From positions 1-64,000 of the forward strand of contig NZ_RHOY01000005.1 in the NCBI RefSeq assembly GCF_003946725.1: a DNA stretch of 64,000 nt, in the 5' to 3' direction. Position 1 is the stretch's first letter. Each line of letters starts with the position of its first letter. Positions 51,172 through 61,439 of this stretch are shown here, one piece after another. This DNA is from Agrilactobacillus yilanensis. Its GTDB lineage: Bacteria; Bacillota; Bacilli; Lactobacillales; Lactobacillaceae. The notes below the pieces were generated by a model. That model was given only the letters and a program-made list of their open reading frames with translations, was not told the origin of the DNA and made no database searches. The translations under genes were made by a program, and so were the position numbers.

Positions 51172-52136
51172 TAATGTTTTCCCTCAATTTTCTTGTAATC
51201 TGCAACAAGACTTTGTAAACTTTCAAAAGCTTGCTGAATCTCAGCTTGATCTACTGCTTTAGCACCGCTGGCCAAGTCATGTCCGCCGCCATGATGGGCT
51301 TTGGCCAAACCATTGATCACTGGTCCTTTAGAACGTAAATGCAGCCGATAATGTCCGTCTGGTTGTTGAACTGCTAAAATCCAAGCTAAACAGCCTTTTA
51401 AATGGCCAGGTGTGGAAACAACTGCTTTAGCTTGTTCTTCAGTGATACCCATTTCTTGTAATACCGCCTGCGAGATAAGTACGCAGCCGCTGCCGTTGTC
51501 GCTCAACTGAATATTTTCATAAACAAAAGATTGTAGTTTAGCTTGAGGCAACGTAACTTCATTCATATGCTGACTTACTTGACTGTGGGCGAAATCATAA
51601 GTTACTAATTCCGCTGCAATCTTGAACGTTTCTGAAGATGTAGCTGGGTACAAAAAGCGGCCTGTATCGCCAACGATCCCCGCATAAAACTTGCGTGCTG
51701 CGTCATCTGTCAAATGTAATTTATCTGAACAAGCATTGACAAATGTGACCATAATTTCAGAACAGCTTGAAGCTTCAGCAGCCACATAAACAAGATCGCC
51801 ATAATGATCTTCATCTGGATGATGATCTATTTTGATCAAGAAATCGCCTTGATCATAGCGTTGATCACTGATTCGTGGTGTATTTGCTGTATCACAAACA
51901 ATGACTAAGGCGCCTTGGTAGACTGTATCCTCAATGTCATCCATCGTATCAATCCAATCCAAATCCCCAACATCGCCGCCAACTTGATAGATCTTTTTTT
52001 GTGGAAAAGCTGATCTTAAAACACTGGCTAAACCAGTCTGGGAACCAAGTGCATCTGGATCCGGACTTTGGTGGCGATGAATAATGATCGTCTCGTAGGC
52101 TTCGATCTTAGTAAGTATATCTTTGAAGATTGTCAT
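51171..52136 (-). CDS. nrnA: DHH-family nano-RNase / oligoribonuclease (NrnA-type)
   Basis: DHH/DHHA1 phosphoesterase of 321 residues. Motifs are RHQSPDPDALGS (His22, Asp26, Asp28), VCDTANTPR, IDHHPDE and a C-terminal GGGHDLASGAKA. It degrades 2-5 nt RNA and 3'-phosphoadenosine phosphate, and homologues cut pApA from c-di-AMP. ATG 52136 has AAAGGA at 7-nt spacing; the in-frame start 23 codons upstream has none. Downstream lies the helicase and upstream the CBS/hotdog regulator. Confidence 0.9.
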   Translation of the reverse strand: MTIFKDILTKIEAYETIIIHRHQSPDPDALGSQTGLASVLRSAFPQKKIYQVGGDVGDLDWIDTMDDIEDTVYQGALVIVCDTANTPRISDQRYDQGDFLIKIDHHPDEDHYGDLVYVAAEASSCSEIMVTFVNACSDKLHLTDDAARKFYAGIVGDTGRFLYPATSSETFKIAAELVTYDFAHSQVSQHMNEVTLPQAKLQSFVYENIQLSDNGSGCVLISQAVLQEMGITEEQAKAVVSTPGHLKGCLAWILAVQQPDGHYRLHLRSKGPVINGLAKAHHGGGHDLASGAKAVDQAEIQQAFESLQSLVADYKKIEGKH

Positions 52137-52237
52137 AATGTCATTCCTTTCAATAGGCGCTTTAATCAGATTGTATAAAGAAATCAATAAGATCGTATTA
52201 TACAACTTTATAAGTCATTATTGTAATTATATTTTGA

Positions 52238-53575
52238 TTAACGGCGTTCCAATAATTGGCACATAACAATAGCCTTGGCCACCAAAGTATGGTTCACATA
52301 CACACTGACATCCATTTTGGCAAAGCGACGACCGATATCTAAAATTAATGGTTCCACTGTTAATTTACTTTCTAATTGAATCAATTTCATATAATGCAAG
52401 TCCATTTGTTCAAAAACCGCATTCTTTTTGTAATGGGTATTTAATAACCGTTGACAGCTATCCACAACAATTTCGGATAAGACCCCAAAGGCAATTGTCC
52501 CTAAATTATTCACCAGCTGCGGCTGAACTTCAAATTGATAAGATTCCTTAACTTGGGCCAGCCCTTGTTCGGTAATATCCTTATCGTTATCTTGCAGACC
52601 GCCAATCATTTGATCATAGAATGTATCGGTCACTTGCGGCTGTCTAGGCGCCAGCTGCATTGTTTCCATGATATCTTTTCTAGAAACAATCCCTTGAAGT
52701 TGTAATTTATCATCAACGACTGGAATCATTTCCAAACTATTCCAAGTCATTAAATGCCCCGCACTAGCTGCACTGCTGCTTTTACGGACGACTAACGGTT
52801 CTTTTGTCATAATTTTTTCGATCGGTGTTTTATCCGATCGTTCCAAAATATCTTTGCCCGTAACAACCCCTAATAGCCGTTGCTGTTTATTCGTTACTGG
52901 GAACCGGGAATGGCCGCTTTTTTGGGTCAATTTAATATAATCACGGACCGTTTCCGTATTTAATAAGTATTCCGTTTGTGTCACTGGTTGATAAATATCC
53001 CCTACAGTGACAATTTCTTTTTTAATCAACTGATTGGTCAACACGCGGTTAATAATCGCGGCCACCGTAAACGTGTCGTAAGTTGTCCCTAACACTGGTA
53101 AAGCCAATTCTTCTGAAAGATCCATAATTGCCTGTGATGTTGAAAAGCCGCCGGTAATTAAAACCGCAGCCCCATTTTGTAAGGCTAAGCGCTGAGCATC
53201 TTCTCGATTCCCAATAATCATTAAAGATTTAGGCGTAATATAGCGTTCCATAGCCTCTAAGGTCATGGCCCCAATGACAAACTTATCTAATAGCTTATCT
53301 AAACCGTTCATCCCGCCATAGACTTCGCCATCAATCGCTTTTACGATCTCTCTAAAGGTCAAATTCTCAATTTTACCTTTTAACCGCTGCTCTATGCGCA
53401 TCGTGCCTACCCGTTCAATGGTTGTCACTAAGCCTTTTGTTTCAGCGGCTTTAATTGCCCGATAAGCAGTGCCTTCACTGACGTTTAAGGCCTTGGCAAT
53501 CGAACGAACCGAAATTTTACTGCCAATTGGTACGGATTCAATATAGTCTAAAATTTGTTCATGTTTTGTCGTCAC
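52238..53575 (-). CDS. HTH-DRTGG-CBS-hotdog regulatory protein (YtoI-like)
   Basis: This 445-residue protein has a winged-helix N-terminus (about 1-60; SVRSIAKALNVSEGTAYRAIKAAETKG), a DRTGG-like domain (about 70-185), a pair of CBS domains (about 190-310) and a hotdog thioesterase-like domain (about 330-445). The same layout is seen in YtoI of Bacillus, whose role is unknown. CBS and DRTGG domains usually bind adenine nucleotides. It lies 101 nt upstream of nrnA and 18 nt after dinB. Confidence 0.87.
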   Translation of the reverse strand: MTTKHEQILDYIESVPIGSKISVRSIAKALNVSEGTAYRAIKAAETKGLVTTIERVGTMRIEQRLKGKIENLTFREIVKAIDGEVYGGMNGLDKLLDKFVIGAMTLEAMERYITPKSLMIIGNREDAQRLALQNGAAVLITGGFSTSQAIMDLSEELALPVLGTTYDTFTVAAIINRVLTNQLIKKEIVTVGDIYQPVTQTEYLLNTETVRDYIKLTQKSGHSRFPVTNKQQRLLGVVTGKDILERSDKTPIEKIMTKEPLVVRKSSSAASAGHLMTWNSLEMIPVVDDKLQLQGIVSRKDIMETMQLAPRQPQVTDTFYDQMIGGLQDNDKDITEQGLAQVKESYQFEVQPQLVNNLGTIAFGVLSEIVVDSCQRLLNTHYKKNAVFEQMDLHYMKLIQLESKLTVEPLILDIGRRFAKMDVSVYVNHTLVAKAIVMCQLLERR

Positions 53576-53593
53576 TTTTCTAACCTCGATATT

Positions 53594-54721
53594 TTAATTG
53601 AATGATAAGGGCAAAATTATATTTTCATAATTCTTAGATAACAATGTGGTGACAGTAACCCCCAGTAATCGGATACCATCTGTTAACGTGCCATATTCTG
53701 TCCATAATTCTTTTGCCACTTTCAAAATCGCCGAGGCTGTAGAAATATATTCTTCCAGCGTCACTCGTTTTGTCGTTGTGACAAAATCTTTGTTACGCAT
53801 CTTCAAAACAACCGTTTTTGCCTGCAGTCGTTTCTGCTGTAAAATCTGTGCAACTTCTTCAGAAAATTTTTGTAACTGTGTTTGAATAAAAGCTTCGTCA
53901 TAGACCACCGGATTATACGTGCGTTCTTTACCAACAGATTTACGCCGCCGATCCGATTCTACTGGACGATCATCAACCCCTCGAACGCGGCGATAAAGCA
54001 TATAGCCCATCTTACCGAATAATTGGATCAAATCATATTCCGAGTATTCATACAGATCCGCCCCTGTAAAAATGTTTAATTCATGCATCTTAGGAATCGT
54101 CTTTTTACCGACACCTTGAAATTTTTCGATGGGTAATCGTTTCAAAAAAAGTTCTGCTTGCTGTGGTAAAATGACGGTTCTGCCAAATGGTTTACGATAA
54201 TCTGAAGCAAGTTTTGCCAAATATTTGTTATAGGAAATCCCCGTGGAACAAGTTAAATTCAGATTTTTGTAAATTTTACTTTGGATATATAAAGCACTGT
54301 CAATCGCCTGCTTAAACCCCAACTTATTAGACGTCACCTCTAAGTAAGCTTCATCTAAGGCTAGTGGCTCCACAACATCGGTCACTTCATGAAAAATCTC
54401 GTGCACTTCATCTGAAATTCGGTGATATGTGGCAAAATCTGGTGTTATAAAAACTGGATCGTGGCCCCGAACTAACTCATAAGCCTTTTGAGCCGCCATC
54501 GCTGAATGGACGCCATATTGTCGAGCCACATAATTTGCAGTCGTTACCACCCCTTTACCATGGGTTTTACGTGGATCATGGGAGATAATCAGCGGTTTGT
54601 GCCGCACGTCCGGATGGCGCTTCATCTCAATGGACGCATAAAAAGCGTCCATATCCACATGAATAATTTTGCGGTCGATATTGTTTAAAATTGGCATTTC
54701 AAATAACATTTTTTGAGACAT
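53594..54721 (-). CDS. dinB: DNA polymerase IV
   Basis: Y-family polymerase of 375 residues with catalytic acids in HVDMDAFYASIE (about 22-33) and LALDEAYLEV (Asp-Glu pair). The usual SIDEAY is ALDEAY here, but the acids remain. A helix-hairpin-helix thumb and little finger (SVGKERTY region) follow. It carries out error-prone translesion synthesis. There is no obvious beta-clamp binding motif at the extreme C-terminus. It starts a likely transcript with the CBS/hotdog gene. Confidence 0.92.
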   Translation of the reverse strand: MSQKMLFEMPILNNIDRKIIHVDMDAFYASIEMKRHPDVRHKPLIISHDPRKTHGKGVVTTANYVARQYGVHSAMAAQKAYELVRGHDPVFITPDFATYHRISDEVHEIFHEVTDVVEPLALDEAYLEVTSNKLGFKQAIDSALYIQSKIYKNLNLTCSTGISYNKYLAKLASDYRKPFGRTVILPQQAELFLKRLPIEKFQGVGKKTIPKMHELNIFTGADLYEYSEYDLIQLFGKMGYMLYRRVRGVDDRPVESDRRRKSVGKERTYNPVVYDEAFIQTQLQKFSEEVAQILQQKRLQAKTVVLKMRNKDFVTTTKRVTLEEYISTASAILKVAKELWTEYGTLTDGIRLLGVTVTTLLSKNYENIILPLSFN

Positions 54722-54782
54722 TCAAACACCGTCCATCCTTTGTCTTAAGAACAGTAACAGAAGATATTTACATTATAACAAA

Positions 54783-54819
54783 TAAAAAGCCGATATAATA
54801 GGATATATCAGCTTTTTTT
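54783..54819 (-). terminator. zwf terminator
   Basis: Minus strand AAAAGCTGATATA pairs with TATATCGGCTTTT, then TATTTG. It lies 62 nt after the zwf stop and before dinB. Confidence 0.85.
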
Positions 54820-54880
54820 AAAATTGTAGTAATACAGTTTATTCGTATAAAAATATCAGGTCAGACTTTTAAAATACGGC

Positions 54881-56365
54881 TTAACGTTTTGTCCGTGGCT
54901 CTGGATTATAGACCCAACTACGACCAGATTGTTTCAACAATTGATCCGCAGCTTCCGGACCATTCGTACCACTCTTGTAGTTTGGAAAATCTGTTGGTGC
55001 ATTATTATCCCAATACTCACGGATGACATCAATAAAATGCCAAGTTGCTTCAAGTTCATGCCAGTGAGAGAAGTTCGTTGCCTCACCTTTGATAACGTCC
55101 AAAATCAAACGTTCATAAGCATCTAACACTTCTGCTAATTGTTCTGCAGAATGGTGATAGCTTAACTGATAACCAACAGGATCCGTAGTTAAACCAATCT
55201 TCTTACCGTTGATCAGTAATGAAATACCTTCTGTTGGTTCAATATCAATCGTAATGATCGTCTTATCCGCTGGTTTATCAAAGATTTGATCAGACGCTTT
55301 AAACACAATATCCACGCGGGTCTGTTTTTCAGGCATGCGTTTGCCGGTTCGGATATAAATCGGTACACCGCGCCATTGATCATTATCAATATTAATTTCA
55401 CCAGCCACAAAAGTTTCCATTTTAGAATTAGGGTCTACTTTTGTTTCTGAACGATAAGCCGGTTCATGCTCTGGTATGTCACTAGAACCATATTGCCCAC
55501 GAACGAATTTCTTAGCAACTTCTTTGATTGGATAAATTCGCAATGCTTCATAAAGTTTCTCTTTTTGTGCCCGCAAAGCTTCGGCGGTCAACTTTTCAGG
55601 TTTATCCAAAGTTAATAACGCCAAAATTTGGATGATATGATTTTGAACCATATCCCGTAAAGCACCGGTATGATCGTAATATTCAGCACGATCTTCAACA
55701 CCTAAGGCTTCAAACAAAGTAATCTGAATATTATCAATGAATTTACGGTTCCAAACTTGTTCAAACATTGGGTTACTAAAACGAATTGGCAATAAGCCTA
55801 AAACCATTTCTTTACCAAGATAATGGTCAATTCGGTAAATTTGTTTTTCGTCAAAAGCCTTGCTGATAGAATCATTTAAAGCCTTTGCTGTTTCGTAATC
55901 CCGGCCAAATGGTTTTTCAATAATGATCCGGTTATAACCCGTATCCGACAACAGATTTTGTGATTTGATATGTTCTGCAATCGTTGAAAAGAACTCAGGC
56001 GCCATGGCCATGTAAAAAATGCGGTTCCCTTGTGTTTCATAAACTCGGTCTAAACTTTCACCAAGTTCACGTAATGTATCATAATGTTTTGAATCCGTAA
56101 CATCATGGGATTGGTAATGAAAATGTTGGATAAAAGAGAATTTCTGATTAAAAGAACCGGGAAGTTCCTCTAAAGATTTTAAGACATTGTTACGATAGTA
56201 TTCATTGGTCCACTCTCTTCTGGCGGTGCCAATTACCGTAAAATGATCTTTAATATAGCCTTTACGGTATAAATTAAATAATGCTGGATATAATTTACGG
56301 TGCGCTAAATCGCCTGAAGCACCAAAAATGTAAATCAATACACGGTTTTCTGATAAATCTTGCAC
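54881..56365 (-). CDS. zwf: glucose-6-phosphate 1-dehydrogenase
   Basis: Enzyme of 494 residues oxidising glucose-6-phosphate to phosphogluconolactone with NAD(P)+. Coenzyme motif GASGDLAHRKLYPALFNL (15-32), active-site RIDHYLGKE (about 178-186) and a beta-domain with RWRGVPIYIRTGKRM-like sequence. It feeds the oxidative pentose-phosphate or phosphoketolase route. The start is GTG after AAGGAGG. A TATAAT-type -10 is at 56412-56417; the -35 is poorly defined. Confidence 0.96.
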   Translation of the reverse strand: MQDLSENRVLIYIFGASGDLAHRKLYPALFNLYRKGYIKDHFTVIGTARREWTNEYYRNNVLKSLEELPGSFNQKFSFIQHFHYQSHDVTDSKHYDTLRELGESLDRVYETQGNRIFYMAMAPEFFSTIAEHIKSQNLLSDTGYNRIIIEKPFGRDYETAKALNDSISKAFDEKQIYRIDHYLGKEMVLGLLPIRFSNPMFEQVWNRKFIDNIQITLFEALGVEDRAEYYDHTGALRDMVQNHIIQILALLTLDKPEKLTAEALRAQKEKLYEALRIYPIKEVAKKFVRGQYGSSDIPEHEPAYRSETKVDPNSKMETFVAGEINIDNDQWRGVPIYIRTGKRMPEKQTRVDIVFKASDQIFDKPADKTIITIDIEPTEGISLLINGKKIGLTTDPVGYQLSYHHSAEQLAEVLDAYERLILDVIKGEATNFSHWHELEATWHFIDVIREYWDNNAPTDFPNYKSGTNGPEAADQLLKQSGRSWVYNPEPRTKR

Positions 56366-56669
56366 GAAGAAACCTCCTTGATAATCGATAAATAAAACCC
56401 AGTATGTGCCTATTATATTCTAAAGCAAAATGAAAAATATGCAATACAAAAGGACCTTATCTCGATAGTTTATTTACAATTAACGCTATTGATACGTACC
56501 ATTCAAAATCATAAATCGTCTGAAAATAGAGCTGTCATATTTGAACATCATGAAAATGAGTGTCCATTCAATAATCGTAGTAACTTAACAAAGAAGCTAG
56601 GACACAGTGTCCTAGCTTCTTTATATTTACTTACATAAAGTATATTCTTTTTGAAACTAATGTCAATTC
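56366..56669 (-). other. zwf upstream region and adhE 3' region
   Basis: This 304-nt gap contains the zwf ribosome site and a candidate -10 (56412-56417), then about 170 nt with no recognisable feature, then the adhE terminator. No open frame with a ribosome site was found. Confidence 0.6.
56590..56622. terminator. adhE terminator
   Basis: A perfect palindrome AAAGAAGCTAGGACAC / GTGTCCTAGCTTCTTT with no extra loop bases beyond its turn. It is bidirectional in form and lies 48 nt after the adhE stop. Confidence 0.9.
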
Positions 56670-59288
56670 CTAAAATGTTGATTTTGGACCAGCCCATTCA
56701 TCTCGAATAATTTGGGCCATATCTGCAATCAATGGTTCCTTAGGATTGGTGATGGTGCAGTTATCTTCATAAGCTAATTCTGCCAATTTATCTGCAGCTG
56801 CTTCGACTTGCGCTTTTGTAACGCCTTGATCCTTCAAGGACATCTTCACATTCAAGCTTTCTGCTAAATCAGCAATCGCCGTGCATAAAGCATCTACAAG
56901 TTCCGCATCTGTATTGCCCTTCAAACCAACGTAACGTGCAATATCTGCATAATCTTTATCGGCTTTGAAGTACGTGTATTTAGCCCAAAGTGCCCGTTTT
57001 TCAGGTATGATGGAATTATATTTGATAACATGCGGCATTGTAATGGCAATGACCCGACCGTGAGGCAAGTGGAATTCCCCGCCTAGTTTGTGGGCAATAG
57101 AGTGATTAATCCCTAATAGGGCATTGGCAAAAGCCATCCCGGCCATTGTGGAAGCATCATGCATATTACTTCTAGCTTCTGTATCCCCATCGTAACTCTT
57201 CTTCAAGTCTTCAAAAACAATCTTGATAGCTTGTAAACTCAAACCACGCGTATAGTTGCTAGACATTACAGAAACATAACTTTCAATTGCATGACACAAA
57301 ACATCTAAACCACTATCTGCCACTACAGCCTTTGGTACGGTTTGGATAAACTTACTATCCACAATCGCAACGTCTGGTGTCAAAGCATAATCTGCTAACG
57401 GATATTTAACGCCTGTATCGCTATCTGTAATTACTGCAAACGGTGTTACTTCCGAGCCAGTCCCAGAAGTTGTTGGCACACAGATCAATTTAACATCATC
57501 CAGTTTAGGGAACTTATAAGTCCGTTTACGGATATCCAAGAATTTTTGCTTTGCTTTAAAGAATGAAGAATCTGGTGCTTGATAGAACATCCACATGCCC
57601 TTAGCCGCATCCATTACAGAGCCCCCACCAATCGCAATAACGGTGTCTGGTTTAAAGGCATTCATCATCTTTTGTCCTTTGAACACGGTGTTTGAAGATG
57701 GATCAGGTTCAACATCTAAGAAAGATTCAAATTCTACAGGTTGTGCCCGATTCTTCAAGGCATCTTCTACAATTTTCACATAGCCTAATTTTTCCATGTC
57801 GTGATCGCCGACGATGAATACACGATTGATATCTTGCATCTTTTCAAGATAATTGATGGCATTTTTTTCAAAATAAATTTTTGGCGGTAATTTCACCCAT
57901 TGTAAGTTATTCCGGCGTTTTGCCACTGTCTTAATATTCAATAGATCAACCGTCCCAACATTATGTGAAATAGAATTATGCCCGTATGAGCCACAGCCTA
58001 ACGTTAATGAAGGAATCATATTGTTATAAAGATCCCCGATCCCACCGACTGAAGATGGTGAATTCACTAAAATCCGGCAAGCTTTCATGCGAATCCCAAA
58101 CTCAATCATCAAATCATCATCATTTGTATGCAATACAGCAGAATGGCCTAAGCCGCCTAGATCCAACATTTCTTCACATAGACGGAAACCATCTTCTTTA
58201 TCTTTTGCTTTTAATAAAGCTAGAACTGGTGATAATTTTTCACGGGATAATGGATAAGCATCCCCAACACCGTCAATTTCAGCAACTAAAACTTGCGTTG
58301 TTTTTGGAACATCTAATTTAGCTAATTTAGCAATTTCTAAGGCAGAATGACCAACAATTGCCCCGTTAACTGAATGTTTTTCAGGATCGATTACAACATC
58401 AGATAATTGTTTAATTTCTTCAGGTTTAACTAAGTAAGCCCCTTGTGCAATAAATTCATCTCTTACTTTTTGATAAATTGGTGCTTCAACGATTGCTGCT
58501 TGTTCAGAAGCACAGATCATCCCATTATCAAAAGATTTAGAAAGCATCATATCATTAACAGCTTGTTTGATGTTTGCTGTTTGTTCCACAAAGGCAGGTA
58601 CATTACCGGCCCCAACGCCTAATGCGGGCTTCCCAGTAGAGTAAGCAGATTTAACCATGCCTGGACCCCCAGTTGCTAAAACTGTCGCAACATCGGGATG
58701 ATTCATCAAATCTTTAGTTGCTTCGATACTTGGCTTTGGAATATAACTTAAAGCCCCCTCTGGTAACCCAGCAGCAACGGCCGCTTTTTTCACAACATCT
58801 AACGCCGCAGCGGAACAATTTTGTGCCCCGGGATGGAAAGCAAAGATGATTGGATTTCTTGTTTTAATAGCAATCATCGCTTTAAACATCGCCGTTGAAG
58901 TTGGATTGGTAACCGGTGTCACCCCGGCAATAATCCCAACAGGTTCTGCAATTTTGATGATATCTTTTTCCTTGTCGTCTTCGATAACACCGACAGTCTT
59001 GTCTCGCTTGATCGCATGCCAGATTTCTTCAGTGGCAAACATATTTTTGACTGCTTTATCTTCATAAACCCCACGACCAGTTTCATCAACTGCTAATTTG
59101 GCCAAATGCATGTGCTTGTTTAATCCGGCAATTGCCATTTCATGAACAATTCGGTCCACTTTCTCTTGATCAAAGCCCCGCATAATATCTAATGCAGTTT
59201 GCGCATCTTTAACTAAGTTGTCCACCATTGTTTCAGTGGTCATTGTTTCCTTCTTAGGTGTATTTTTCTTATCGCCAACATTTAGCAT
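56670..59288 (-). CDS. adhE: bifunctional acetaldehyde-CoA / alcohol dehydrogenase
   Basis: This 872-residue protein has an N-terminal aldehyde dehydrogenase (1-~440, catalytic Cys in GMICASEQ) and a C-terminal iron-type alcohol dehydrogenase (~450-872). The latter has GGGSVMDAAKG, HAIESYVSV and HKLGGEFHLPHG, giving iron ligands. It reduces acetyl-CoA to ethanol and regenerates NAD+. Start: ATG 59288, 9 nt after GGAGG (59302-59298); an in-frame ATG at 59339 lies upstream of that site. A promoter with an adjacent Rex-type site precedes it. Confidence 0.96.
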   Translation of the reverse strand: MLNVGDKKNTPKKETMTTETMVDNLVKDAQTALDIMRGFDQEKVDRIVHEMAIAGLNKHMHLAKLAVDETGRGVYEDKAVKNMFATEEIWHAIKRDKTVGVIEDDKEKDIIKIAEPVGIIAGVTPVTNPTSTAMFKAMIAIKTRNPIIFAFHPGAQNCSAAALDVVKKAAVAAGLPEGALSYIPKPSIEATKDLMNHPDVATVLATGGPGMVKSAYSTGKPALGVGAGNVPAFVEQTANIKQAVNDMMLSKSFDNGMICASEQAAIVEAPIYQKVRDEFIAQGAYLVKPEEIKQLSDVVIDPEKHSVNGAIVGHSALEIAKLAKLDVPKTTQVLVAEIDGVGDAYPLSREKLSPVLALLKAKDKEDGFRLCEEMLDLGGLGHSAVLHTNDDDLMIEFGIRMKACRILVNSPSSVGGIGDLYNNMIPSLTLGCGSYGHNSISHNVGTVDLLNIKTVAKRRNNLQWVKLPPKIYFEKNAINYLEKMQDINRVFIVGDHDMEKLGYVKIVEDALKNRAQPVEFESFLDVEPDPSSNTVFKGQKMMNAFKPDTVIAIGGGSVMDAAKGMWMFYQAPDSSFFKAKQKFLDIRKRTYKFPKLDDVKLICVPTTSGTGSEVTPFAVITDSDTGVKYPLADYALTPDVAIVDSKFIQTVPKAVVADSGLDVLCHAIESYVSVMSSNYTRGLSLQAIKIVFEDLKKSYDGDTEARSNMHDASTMAGMAFANALLGINHSIAHKLGGEFHLPHGRVIAITMPHVIKYNSIIPEKRALWAKYTYFKADKDYADIARYVGLKGNTDAELVDALCTAIADLAESLNVKMSLKDQGVTKAQVEAAADKLAELAYEDNCTITNPKEPLIADMAQIIRDEWAGPKSTF

Positions 59289-59351
59289 ATAATGATACCT
59301 CCGTTTGGGTTTAATATCGTTAATTTCTTTGTTATTCATTTCACAATTAGT

Positions 59352-59380
59352 ATCATACCTGATTCAAATTTCTTTGTAAA
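59352..59380 (-). promoter_or_regulatory. adhE promoter
   Basis: Minus strand TTTACA (59380-59375), a 17-nt spacer, then TATGAT (59357-59352). This predicts a ~55-nt leader. Confidence 0.7.
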
Positions 59381-59386
59381 GTGATT

Positions 59387-59404
59387 TAGTGATTTTTTTC
59401 ACAC
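59387..59404 (-). promoter_or_regulatory. candidate Rex operator upstream of adhE
   Basis: The 18-bp sequence GTGTGAAAAAAATCACTA (minus strand) is close to the Rex consensus TTGTGAAATATTTCACAA. It ends 6 bp upstream of the -35 box. Rex senses NADH/NAD+ and represses adhE in many Firmicutes. A half site TTGTGAAAT lies just after the -10 box (around 59337-59345). A third repeat of AATCACT is next to the first site. Confidence 0.6.
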
Positions 59405-59592
59405 TTTTTAATTGTAAAAAATAAATAGACAATTAAATCCATTGATAGCTCTATATTCCAGTTATAGCAAGCATTTAACTTAGTTGTTTTTCTTATTTTC
59501 AATAAAAGGCCCGTACCTTTAAATCCTTATAATACCGTAGTTTGATCATTATCAAACGAAAATGAAAGCCCTTTACAAATGCACAAAATTCA

Positions 59593-59639
59593 CAAAAAGA
59601 GCGATATTCAATTTGAAATAATCGAATATCGCTCTTTTA
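59593..59639 (-). terminator. yajC terminator
   Basis: AAAAGAGCGATATTC(A)A pairs with (T)CGAATATCGCTCTTTT, a 15-bp stem with T-rich ends. A smaller hairpin (AGCCAATTT/AAATTGGCT, 59648-59671) lies right at the yajC stop. Confidence 0.87.
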
Positions 59640-59669
59640 TGCACATCAGCCAATTTTTAAGAAATTGGC

Positions 59670-60080
59670 TTATTTATCAGTTTTATCTTCAGTGTCTTCT
59701 GCTTTTTCAGTTGAATCTGTTTTTGCATCTTCAGTTTCAGCTTCTACTTCTTTAGCTTCTGCTTTTTCAGTAATGCCAGGGACAGCAGCTGTACCAACTG
59801 GTTTAACATCACGGATAGCGCCTAAATTAAAGGTTAAATAAATGCCATCACTGTCAATAACAACTGTTTGAGCTTCATTATCAATAGAATCAATTGTGCC
59901 GTGTAAACCGCCAATCGTCACAATATTATCGCCTTTTTTCATTTGACTAAACATATCTTGACGTTTCTTTTGTTGTTTCTTTTGTGGTCGAATCATACTA
60001 AAGTACATCACAACACCCATGACCACTAAGATCAGAATGAAAGACATATTACTGCTTGCTGCAAGAAAATTCACTTTCAA
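59670..60080 (-). CDS. yajC: preprotein translocase subunit YajC
   Basis: Membrane protein of 136 residues with one N-terminal segment (about 13-30) and the MIRPQKKQQKKR motif, followed by a small beta domain (about 45-92). The C-terminal ~45 residues are an unusual acidic repeat of Glu, Ala, Lys, Thr and Asp. YajC supports the Sec translocon. It lies 61 nt downstream of tgt, the usual order. Compared with ~85-110 residue homologues the acidic tail is extra. Confidence 0.92.
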   Translation of the reverse strand: MKVNFLAASSNMSFILILVVMGVVMYFSMIRPQKKQQKKRQDMFSQMKKGDNIVTIGGLHGTIDSIDNEAQTVVIDSDGIYLTFNLGAIRDVKPVGTAAVPGITEKAEAKEVEAETEDAKTDSTEKAEDTEDKTDK

Positions 60081-60141
60081 AACACCCCATTTTATTTAAT
60101 TAGTTCAATTTTAGCAAAAATTCATATTATTAGCTAGAATT

Positions 60142-61345
<1,204 letters not shown>

Positions 61346-61394
61346 CCTATCCTTTAATAAATCAAACTAAAGTCTGGGTTTTAAGGCGCCAATA

Positions 61395-61438
61395 AAAAAA
61401 GCACGGTCAAAAGTTATTTTAAACCGGCTTCTTTAAAA
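61395..61438 (-). terminator. terminator after queA
   Basis: Minus strand AAGC-CGGTTTAAAA pairs with TTTTGACCG-T-GCTT, then T7. It separates queA from tgt, which has its own promoter. Confidence 0.75.
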
Positions 61439-61439
61439 T

